This document shows positions 40,501 through 52,500 of a DNA stretch of 64,000 nt, in pieces; the first letter of the stretch is position 1, and every line of letters begins with the position of its first letter. This stretch comes from Lichenostomus cassidix (taxonomy: Eukaryota > Chordata > Aves > Passeriformes > Meliphagidae): contig CM039211.1 in assembly GCA_008360975.2 (NCBI GenBank), positions 51,948,600-52,012,599 on the forward strand, in the 5' to 3' direction. Both the position numbers and the translations under genes were made by a program. Under the pieces are notes generated by a model. That model had not been told where the DNA came from, did no database searches, and saw nothing but the letters and a program-made list of their open reading frames with translations.

Positions 40501-43500
40501 ACAAGAATTTCAGAATTCACCAGCTATCAAAAGAAAAAACCTGCCTTAGTAGTAACGTAAGAGAAAAATCAGACCAGCAGAAAAGATTCCCATGACCCAG
40601 ACCTCAATCACTTCTGGATACAATGTATCATATTATTTTCTACAAAGAAAAGGGCAGAAACAAATTTGGAGACTACTGGCCTCGGAACATTAAGAGCAGG
40701 ATGCAAAAACATACTCTACACATACTGATGGACTCCAAGATATTTCTAGGGGAAAATGATTCTTGGAAACATGAATGTTTTCAGAGAGTTATAGAATTGT
40801 TAAGTCAGTGTTCAGCAGAAGTCAAAAGGCAGACATCAGGAAAGTGAGATAAAAACACAAAACAAGCAGTATCATTATGTCATTGCACAAGATTTCTCCA
40901 TCATAGCTGACTAGGTACTTCTGGTCAGCACACTTTAAAACCCACACAATTATCAGGAAAAGACAAATAGAAGAGGCAACGGCTGATCACAGATATGGAA
41001 TATGAGGAGAAATTAGAATTTTTAGATCAGTAAGAGTGATAATGATGTGAACAGCAAACAGAAGCTTCCATTAAGTGGCTGAGAAGATACACTGGAGGTG
41101 CATCACAATGAACTTCCTCGTATCTTTAAAGCCCTTTCCCTAAAGCATCAGGTTTTGTTGCTGCTGAGATGAGTCTACTAAGAGGAGTTTTGAACTTACC
41201 TTTCTCTAAATGGCCCTTTCTCATAAGTGTATTTTTTAGACTTCTGTCACTCCGAAAGCTGTACACACAAACTAAGAGTGAATACCTAACACAACTGAGC
41301 ACTACTCAGGTTTCCTGCCCACAACTTAGCAAGTCATTACACTGTAAACCATGACAACGTTATTAACACATTAACAGCTAAATGGAAATGTTTTCATGAT
41401 TTTTAAAAATGGAAGTTTAAAGAGATCCAATTATTCTCTTGTTCAATGTCTTCAGGACACCAGATACGCATTTCTCAGTTACAGCTTTTGAAGAGTGTGA
41501 GGAAGGGAGCTGGAATACAGCTAGATCAAGCTGTACTACACACAGATCTAGGTACTCAGTAAGTACCTACATACAAAATACTTCTCATAGACCTTTGGGC
41601 ACAAAAGTTTAAGATACAAATGAAAACACAAAAATGTAAAGGAACAAAAAGAGCCACTATTTTCAGATATGTAAGAAATAATCCATCAAAAACCAAACTA
41701 AAACAGACCTATTGAAATACCTTCAGTATTTTTAAAGTGAACTTCCTAATTCTTCTTACCGTTGGTATTACTATTTTTTATATATGGTCTTAATATTTAG
41801 CTTCTTATTTAGTTTATTTTACATGAAAAAATGGTTATCTTGTAAATATTTTATATCCCATCCCTTTCTAAATGGCTTCTGTAGATGAAGAAGATGAAAA
41901 CAAGAACAAGCAAATTTCAGTAAAGTGACCTGAACAAAATATTGCTGTGAAAGATTTTTAGGGACCTCAACATTGCAAATCACAATCTCAGGCTAACATA
42001 ATTAAAATTTGTAACAATAATAAGAAAAATTCAGGCATGAATCCAAAAATCTATTCCACTTAGTTTACACCAATTTCACTTATTTTAGTGGCTGTTTACC
42101 ATTGACTTAAACTAAATCATGACAGAACAATCAAAAAGTTTCTTCTTCCCTTAAGTACTTTTCAATGTAATAGCATTTAATTCTGTTCATGCTTTCAGCT
42201 GTGTATTACATAGTATTAAATTAATTTCAATTCTAAAAAGCAATGAAGAATTTCTTTGTTCACATTCCCCCACCCTTCAGCTTCTTTCAAGTTTCTTTAA
42301 ACCCACATTTGGCTGCTTTTCCTACATCCAAATGCACGAGTCCACTAAAAATAGTGGTATGCTCCTGTATAGAGCTATAGGGTAGGTCCTCTATGTTTCA
42401 ATCCTAATACCTGAAAATAACTAAAGAGAGGCCAAGAAAAAAAAACCCCAACAAAATGCCAAAATGTCCTGTGCAAATTAAGTATGTACATAGGTGTGTA
42501 TGTATGTACGTATGTATGCATATTGTTTGTCAGTGTAATAATGGTCAGGAATCCTTGATCTCTGTTTGAATCTTACAGGACACAAAACCCAAGGCAATTG
42601 TGTTATGTCAAATGACAACCACTTTTGCCATAGTAAGATCAATGTTTAAATTACAAGTGGAGATGTCAAGAACTCCAGTTATACTTTATTAAATGTTGAC
42701 ATCTCCACTAACATCCCCAGTAATTAAATACTTATTACAAAATGTCTGGGCTTATCCCTTAAAGAGTAAGGATTTAGGGTTTGGACTAGATGATCTTTAC
42801 AGGTCCCTCCCAACCTAAACCATTCTGTAAAAGAACACATCCATTTTCAGACATAATGGGGGCAGGTTATTTCAGAAAAATGATATGGCATTCAAATTAC
42901 AAGTATGAACTTCTTCAAAATTTATTCTTTAGTTCAAAGTCTTAGGCGCACCAAGAAAGGTATGTATCTTAAAGTTATTAATTAAAAACCATGTCAAAAA
43001 TATAAAACAATCACCTTGGAGAACCTACAGCTGCTTGCAGGTTTATGACTACATTACTGTAATTCTTGACTACCATGACTTCTTTGTTCTTGAACAAGAG
43101 ACACAACTCAGAATCAGGTTTCGATTTTTACTTTTTTCCTGTGACTGCTCTATTCCACTGACTGCTCTTCTACTATGTAACATTTTTGGATATTCTGTAC
43201 AACCTCATATTGGAAAACCTGAGAACATTAAAGCAGTTTAGGTACAGCATGTCTTCCCCCACCCCCTTTATTTGACTTAAAAAAGGATTTTCTTTTCCAC
43301 AAAACCTGAAGTATTTACTTGAAAGCATAAAGTAGCTACAAAGGCCTTCTAAGTTTTAAACAGAATATTTGGAAAAGTAACTATTTTCTCTTGAAGAATA
43401 TGTGGAAATAAGATGACAAATTCATTTTGTGAAGTGCCAGAAGATTATTTTGGAAATAATTCATCAAAGTAATTGCACAATTTCCTGAAAATACAGGTGA

Positions 43501-46500
43501 TTATAATACAATAGGTATTATTTATTTTGATATGTAATTAGCAACAGTATCTTATTTTGATATGAGCAATTCAGTAGAATTTATTTTCTTTATATCAGTT
43601 ACAAAGCGATCATCACCTCTTAGCAGCCAAAGATTTATATAATTTTTCAGTATGCACGAACCAAGAATACCATGTTTCCTTTTTCTTTTAGTACGCCAAA
43701 CTTTGCTGAATTCAACTATGAAAAAATAAAGGTTCACTGATTTAGAAACTACTCAGTTATAAAAAAATGTGTAATTTTATGAAGCTAAACAGTTCTATTT
43801 ATAGTCTTTACAGAAAAATAACTGTTGGCAGATCAAAATCTGACACTTTTGGTTTATCATATAATACACGGCTACCGGTCATCAGCCCTATACTCTAAAT
43901 TATCATAGACCACTAAATGTTTCATCCTAGTTACTGGGCCTTTGAGGAGAATTTGGGAACTAAATATTTGCATACCTAAAGGTCAATTAGGTAGATAACA
44001 GGGAAGAGACAGATAATAGAGACAGATAGAAGACAGATAATAGGGAATAATTAAAATTTTACTGTTAAGTACCACAGAATCTTAAATAACCGGATCATAA
44101 AGATGCAACTTCACTTCAACACACTCACAGCACCATGTCTGATACCATGGAAAGGTCAGGTGGCATTTGGGGGAAAAGGTTTAAAGTAAAACTTGTAAAT
44201 TCCACTCCAGATCATGAAGACAACTCATTTATAATCCGTAAATTAACTGCTTGTTTTCATTTCAATTTACCCATTCCACATTCTAAACTTGCTACTCATC
44301 CTGGACTAACACAACTAGAAACACTTAACATTTCCAGGGATCTCTTTCAAAACAGCTTCCTAGACCTAAGTCACAAATTGAAGCCATCTGATAGCTTCTA
44401 TTTCCCTTCCATTAAGATAAAAAACCCTTGTATTTTATGTAAAAGAAAAAAAAAATTGTATTTCTCTAATATACCTACTTCCATTTACAGCACATATTCA
44501 AAGGAGATAAAAATCTCATTATCAGTCAACAAGAAAAGTAAGACAATGTAAACAAATACTCACTGTAATGTTATCCAAGAGTTTGGCCATATGCTTAATA
44601 ATTTCACCATGGTGTGCTGGCTGGGTTTGCAGCAGTTTCTTAATGACAACAACACTTTCAGCAACTACGATTTCTGTTTTAGACAAAACAAATTATTAAT
44701 TTCAAAAGCATTTATGCAAAAGAAAAAGCCATAAATAATTGATTGTGAAAGATGCAAAAGCTTTCAAAATAAGCTTTGTGGAACTGAATTATATTCATTT
44801 GGTAACAAAGAGGTAAACTGTTCTAGTAATGTAGGTTCGACTTCCTGAATCAAATTGTAACCAGCAAAAAAAGGACACAGAAACTTTCTAAATGTAAGAA
44901 TACCAAGCTACTACATACTTGTAGGAAACCATTTTTTAGTAAAGCTGCACATTGTATTTTTCCCATAAAATTGAGAAACAGCATGAAAAAAAATCTCATT
45001 TTCATTAAAATTATGCATATTCAAAAGTTATTTGCAGTCCACAATAAAAATAAAAGCACTTGCATTAAAAGTAACAGCTCATTCATATGCTAGAGAAATA
45101 TCTGAACATTTCCTTTGCATTTTTTCACTGTCTAAACAGTCTCAGGTCTGTAACCTAATCTCTAGTACATTCAAATGAAGCTTCTAAATAGCAAGCTGTT
45201 GTAAAATTCATGCCAAAGTCATACACTGAGTGCTTAACTACTGCAATAAGTAACATTCACAGGCTGATCAACTCATATGAAATGTGCAATTTTTGAAGCT
45301 GGAAAGACCCCACAGGTACACAGGCATGCTTCTGTGCAAGAGTAAACTCATGTAAAGGAAGATGAAGAAGTCTAACTACCATTTGTTAAACAGAGGTACT
45401 TCTGCATTTCTGAGTTAATCTGACACACGGACCACTCATTCAGCAATCAAGCATACTAAAGTTTCAATAGAACAGTATGGGGAAGAGATGTCTAAATTTT
45501 GGGAGTTGGGGGTTTTTGTGGAGGTTTTTTTTTGAGAGAACAAACTTCTTTATGGAGAAAGGCTTTTCAAAAGCTCTGAGTATATCATTATGCCATATGC
45601 CTCTGAAATGCTTAGATTTTAGCTTGTAGCTTTTTGTGTCACCCCTTATTTGACATGACATCTGTCATTTTTCTAGACTAATTTCTTGAAGCAAGGTTAA
45701 CATCTCAAGGTCTTGCACAATCCTACAGATCAATTTAATTTACATTGTATGTTGCCAGATATTTAAATAGGAAGACAATTCTTGAAATTTGAAAATTACA
45801 ATCTGGAGTATTTGCAGTGGGGAACATTTTAATGGCAACCTTTATCATTCAGTATTTTGTGATCCACTGAACAATTAAGAAAAATAAAACTGAACCCAAA
45901 AAAATAAGTGGACATGAAGTCATTATTAAAAATACTTGTTGCCAATGTGGCACTAATTGTCAACAAGTAATACTAATATACCTGGTAATATCAACTGAAA
46001 TAGATAAAATGTCACCATAGGAACTACTCTAACGCAATCTGTGGGAGCAAATTAAAAGAAAATCAACCAGAATTGTAAACAAACTGGTATGGTTTTTTTA
46101 CAGAAGTCTAGGTACCGGGAAAAAAACCACAAACAAAATCAAAATTCATTTGTATTAGAATAAGGACTTGCATAGTCCAAAAACAACACTCTGAGAGGCT
46201 TACTTTGCACACACAAAGGATCCTAAAAATAAACATGAAATAAAAGACAAACATTTAGGTTCAAAACCGTAACAAACTCTAACAAAATACTAGAAGGGGA
46301 GATAAAACTGGCATTCTGAATGAGCAATAAGAAACTTATAAATGTTAGTCCTACTAGAATTATCAAAGAGAAAGTGCATACAAGGCAAGGATAAACAAAC
46401 ACAGAAATTTTGAAACAGTGTAAATCATATCTGAAGGGTCATAAAAAGTTAATAAAATTCTTTAAAAAGGATGAAAATCATAGAAAATCTGATGAGGAAT

Positions 46501-49500
46501 GCCTTCTATCAATAAAGATAAAGATACCAGAAGCTTCAATTTTCAAATCATAGTAAAAACCTTAGTTTCTTCAAGTAGTTTTGAAGCAATGTGGAAATTA
46601 CTAAGTAGGAGAATCACTGAAGACCCTGGAGACTGACGACTTCTCAAAAACTTAAAATATACTCAGTCATACACTGTTTAATTTTGTTATATAATGATAT
46701 ATGCAAAAAAGTTAACAATGCAGCCGACAATAAATTATCAGGACCAAATTAAAGACTTTTTCCATAATTGAGAATTTGGCTGCATTGTAACGGAACATCA
46801 GAAAATGACCTTGACATGGAGTGTATTGCCACAGAATGGTCAAAAGCTGCATTCTGAAATAAATTTGAAATCATTAATGTTGCATCAAATTTTATTTCAC
46901 TTACATTAGCCCATGCTTGCAGCAACTAAAACACACAAGTGAAGACTAATTTATCCACAGTCTGCAACTTGTATAAAAGCATTTTCATACTGAAGTGCTT
47001 TTATACTACACTTTTTCTAAAAGCAGCAAAACTGCATCAACTGTTTTTGGACAGGATGCCCAGAGAGGTGATGGATACCCCATCCCTGAAAACATTCAAG
47101 GTCATGTTAGGTGGAATTTTGAGCCACCTCATCTAGTGCAAGGAGTCCCTGCCCATAGAAGGGACGTTGGACTAGATGCAATTTAAAGGTTCCTTCTAAA
47201 GCAAACCATTCTGTGATTGTTAGGGTTACTAGAAGGATATGCAAATGATTAAAAACAATGCTAAAATGTAATCACTAGAGCTAATTACCCAGACAGACCT
47301 TAACTTCCTGCTTTTTAGAACTAGCCAAAGTTTAAGGTTTTACCTGGTTAACTTTTCCATCCTTATAACATAAATAAAACATCTCAGAAACCCTATTAAT
47401 ACATATAAATGGAATACTACAAGTTGCTTTTCTTTTATGGCATTCTAAGAGTAATTAGAAGAGATTTGTAGTAGTTACCTGATGTATTAACAGTTCCAGT
47501 GATTTTATGACTTGCCCAGTTTTGTATACATTTGTAGGGCAAAAAATGTTTTAGCTATACAAGTACAATTGTGTTTACATTCAACCTGCAACTTTCAACA
47601 GAAAATAAAAGTCACTCATCTAAGAAAAACCAGCAGGATCTCGTGTATACGCAGTGCAGTCAGACAAGAGACTTCCTATAATCCCATCTGTCTCGTACAT
47701 CTAAAGTGACTTTTATGTCACAGTGGGGCCAGCAGTCAGTTGAAACTATCAATACAATTGCTGAAGAGAAGTGCATCAAATACCAAATGCCACATTACAG
47801 AAGGAAGGTAACTTTTCATACATCCTTCAGCAGATGAGGAAGGAAAATAATTCTCAGGTCTCAACATGGCTTCACAAAAAACAGTCTCTTCAGGGCTTAG
47901 TCAAATCCAGCTAATGACAATTATTCACCAAGGTTCCTATGAGTCTAATCACTGAAATTTCTAGTTTCTGTTGTGCTTCTGTAGTTCAAATGCTGTTGGG
48001 TTTTCCCCCCACATACTACAGTGTTCCTGAGTAGGGGAAATCTGACTTTAAGTCACTTACAAGTGTGCAAACTTCAAGAGCAATTCTTGAGTTCCCCAGA
48101 GCCATGTTTCTGGAACAATATCCTGCATCTCATCACCCAAGTTGCAGAATGATTAACAGCTCTTGTGCCAGATACAGCCAAGATATCTTGAGTGCTGATT
48201 TGTATCTACAGTTACAGCCTCTTCAGAACAAGCCCATGGAATCAGAAGGCATTTTCCCCATAGGGTTGTTCTTCAGGATTCTATTTTGGTTTGGTAGAAT
48301 TAGTATCGCCCACCTCTCTTCTGCACTCAAGTGAATTCTTCATTATAAGAAAACAGTACAGAGTCAGCTCTGCTTTCACAGTCCTCAGAATCTTCTGGAC
48401 CTACCAGCTTGTGCTTCATGCTACCCAAAGCAGCAGGACTACTTCTAGGCTTCGAATGACCACAAAAGAAGCAGCAGAGCAAACAGATTGCTTGCATACT
48501 TTAAGGGTGAAAGTTGAGGTAAAGCAAGATTAAGCAAGACTCTTAAATCTATTCTCCTACACATGCTAAATCTCTTTTTTATTCCCTTACCATGCCAAAA
48601 CTCTTATGTTCAGTAAGCTGTGACTATCGGTAATTTCCTGCCACCTGGGGAAAGGTACCACGTAAAGTATGCCATTCTATTCATTCCTTGAAAGAAGGAA
48701 TAAAGACACTGCAGCTATGGTAAAGCAATTTGCTAGCTGCCAGGTTTAAAAGATCCTCAATATATCCTTTGCAGTCTTTCAGAAGAGTAAGCACAAGAAG
48801 ATAATTTTATTTGCTAGACAACTACTAGAAACTGACAAGAAAACTAATCGTGTTGAGACACACCTTTGTATACATGTATGTGCAAATGTATGTGTGCATA
48901 TATATACACACATATGTACATATTGAATCACTCTGAAGAAAATATTAAATTGACAATCTGTGATAAAAACTTTTTCCTCTTATGTTGGTTCCTTCTTAGC
49001 AAATCAAAAACAAAGCAAGAAAACAAAAAGAAGGATTGTTAAGTAACAAAATCAGTATTCTGATGTTTCAGTGTTATTATTTCATTAAAACAGAAGAAAT
49101 ACGGGGATTTCAACATGCTGAAGGAAGCCTCCACAGAGGAAGATTGCTAGAAGAATTAGGCAAAATCAAGAACAGCCTTTGAAGCTTGAATTTTTACTAT
49201 GGTTGCTGGTGAATATAATTCAAAAAGGTGTAGACACAGCTTTGTAACATGATATGGGAAGATATTTTAAACACAGTTGATAATCAGAAAGGCTTAAACA
49301 GAAATAAGGTCTACAGCACTAAGAAATGGAAGTCACATATATTAAAACTACATAGCTATACACTGAGGCCACTCAGGAATTTCTGATACAAACTGAGGTG
49401 GTTGAGAATGACAACTCAGATCATAAACCAAATAAGAGAAAGCTCTATGTGTATTAGTGGGTCACTGGCCAAATATGTAGGGCCAATGTGAGGTCTGTAA

Positions 49501-52500
49501 TAAAGGCCATCTCAGGATTACCAAGAAAAATATGTCATGTAGATATGGAGAGGCATTAATGTTGCTTTTCAAAGCTTAGAGCAATGTCACCTATGTTCTT
49601 TGAACTATTTGAATTACTCCAGGACACTCCAAAAAATCACGTATTGATATATATTACTTCCTGACATTACTTATTACTGTCTTCTTATGAAATAAAAATC
49701 TGCCATATTCATTGGTAACTAGTAAGAATATACAGTATTATCAGGTATTGACTTATTGTGCTGCATTATCCTATTTGACTTTATCTGCTCCTTGCTGTGT
49801 TCCTTAGTGATTTGCAACTTGTTTCACTATCTAAAAATAACAGAAGGCTAGAGTACAAAGTCAAGCCAAATTTGGGGTAATTTATCCTAAAACTATTTGA
49901 TATGCGTTTTCAGTTAGGCTTTGACGCACGAAAAAAAAAAATTCCAAGCTTTCAGCACCCTCTACAGGCTAACTGCCTTGATGCAACTAAAACATGTAAC
50001 AGTAACTAATAACTGTTACCTATGATAATAAACAGCACACTTTAATAACCAATGCACTTTAAGAAAAGGTAGGTAAACATGTAATTGTGGGCCACAAAGA
50101 ATTAGTTTCTCTAACAGAAGAGAAAATAAGCACTCACTGAATGAATATCAGAGCCTTTGGAAATGCAGAATTTTTACCCAGTTTTGTCAGCCAAATTCTT
50201 ATAAAAGTTAACACTCATTTGCTTTGTTAAAGTAATCTGAAGCTTTGTGTGGTTCTCTCAAGAAAAGGTTTCATGCCATCAGCTGCTCATAAAACAAAGA
50301 GAACTTTAGCTTACCATCCCTGTTGGACAGCAAACAGACGAGGCCGTTGAGGCACGTGTCAGTCACCTCGGTGATGTTAGTTGCGCATCTGCCGATAGCC
50401 TGAATCGTAGCTGCAGCAAACTGTTTATCTTGGCTTTTCACGTAAGTCTGAGGACAGAAGATTTTCATTAGTCAATACATAACTCTTGTCAACCAAAGAT
50501 TTACCAAATTATTCTTATGAGACAGACATACTGTACAATAAATTAAACTTAGAAAGCTACATTGCATGTTAGAAGCCATACTTTTCTCACCTCATTGTCA
50601 CTTTTAGAAAACATTTTCTTGACAGCTTTGGTCACTCATGGCCATGCAAACCTCTGATTTCAAGAAAGCTTGGGGCAGGGGGCAATTACCCAAAAACAGC
50701 CATTAGTTTGTGTGCAAGGCTGGAGGAGTTGATGAGCTCTCTCTCCAGAGAGGTTTCAGTTCATTTAACTAGGAGCATCTGTGAAACTATGAATAACCTA
50801 CCTGCCTGAGAACCAGTACCTTTCACAGAAATCCAGCCAGAGAACTGAAGCAATGCAAATACATGTCACAAGCAAAGAGGAAAGAAAGGAGGACAGACAC
50901 TGTTTCACAATATAAGCAGAAGATATTGCTGATACATAAAGATACTGCAGACAATGCTATTTCATCAAATGATTTAAGGAAATGAGGTTTGGCAATCAAT
51001 GCTAATGGCCAAATATTTCTAAAATTAAGACCCTATCATACAGTGACTTACACTGTCAGTCAAGTTGCTGGAATTTGTGTCAAAGAATATGGAATGATTG
51101 TTTTTTTCTCATCACTCTCAACATTTGAACTCCTTTCCATATACAAATAGCTCCCTTATCCATTATGCTTTGAGATGGTTTAATTTCCATTTTGAGAACA
51201 TTTTATCCCAGCAAATACTTTTAACTTGAGAAATTTAAGCTTAAGAATCTAAAAGAAATGTCCAACAACAGAAAAATAGAGCATAAATATAAAAAGAATA
51301 TACTTTTGCACTAACCTGAAATTCTCGAAGCAGAGTTGATATGTTGGCTTCATTTGCTAAATTTGTCAAGATTTCAAGCTACAAGGAAAAAAAAAACAGA
51401 TATGTTATCAAAAGCTAAAATAAAATACTATAAACAGTATCATGTGCACTATACTTTTATTTTACATAAAACATATTTTATTGTATATACACTAAAAATA
51501 CCACTCATAATTCAGTAGAGTATACCAGATACCAGTACAAACTGGTAACAGCATTGTACTTAGGACGCATATTTTCCTTGCAAGTACTTGCACAGTTTAC
51601 AAAGCAGGACTGTAGGGTTCAATGATGCATTTTTTTCAAAGCTCTAGCTTTAGAGTTGCACAGCGTATCAAATGGTCTTGAAATACTTCTGTCAGCATGC
51701 TTTCCAAAGTTATACAACAGGCCTTAGCATGTAAGAACCACGTGATAGTGTAAGAAATAACGGAAGTCACAACCGCATCAGGGGAGAAACAAATTGCCCA
51801 TTATATTCAGATGAACTGTAATAAAAGACCTTTAATCTCAGGAAAGAAACAGTTGCATCTGTGAGATTCCTCGGATCTCAATCAGCATCAACAACATCAG
51901 ACCCCAAAAGCCCTCTTCTTTGTTCGTCGTGAACAAAAGGATGATATACAACACTTGGCCTATATTGTTGAAATGCTGTACTACCAGGCTGTTTTAACTT
52001 TGAATGAAGTAAACTGAAAACACAACTCTGTCTCTCTCCAAAGGGAAGTCATGCCTCAGAAACACATCGATGTTTTTTGCATTGGACGCATCCAGAAAAG
52101 GATACTCAATTGATACATTCCACCTGTACTTAAAACAATTTCAGAAGACATTATCACTGGAGGCTCTTAAAGATACTTACCTAAAATAGCACAGAACGCA
52201 AGAGGATAAATGAACGGGCAGGAGAAAAGGAGTCTATTTAATAGTACAGGGTGGCTATCAACAGAATATCAAAAATACCTTTGCTGGCCTTTTTCACATA
52301 TGAACTATGAAAGTAATGAGAAAGCAGGCAAGAAAGTTTGCAACTGATGCTAAAGTTTCAGGGAATGAAGACAAAGGCTGACTAAGAAAAGCTGTGTAAA
52401 AACTCCAAATAGTAGAAGAACATTTACTAAAACAAAAAAAATCCACAAATATATGTGCAAAGTAATGCTCATAACTGGGAAAAAACCTTAGCTGTACAGA

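Larger units (their letters stand above)
35904..44563 (-). other. AP3B1 intron, 8.7 kb, with CR1 remnants
   Basis: The intron carries an old CR1-like ORF2 remnant (40640-41130), a short CR1 3' end (42770-42830), a 14-bp perfect inverted repeat (42656-42709), A/G-rich simple sequence (39241-39282), a TATG microsatellite (42482-42520) and a GATA-like imperfect repeat (43995-44050). No gene was recognised in the rest. Confidence 0.8.
44674..50314 (-). other. AP3B1 intron, 5.6 kb
   Basis: It holds a CR1 3' end at 47040-47221, a possible very old LINE-like stretch at 49080-49560, and an alternating TA/TG simple repeat at 48866-48920. The segment at 48060-48540 is less AT-rich than its surroundings, but I could not assign it. 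Confidence 0.75.

Noticed and set aside
44135..44551. 138-codon plus-strand open frame next to an AP3B1 exon
   Set aside because: It has no recognisable domain, promoter or splice context. It sits antisense in the intron and ends just before the AP3B1 exon at 44564, so it is probably chance.
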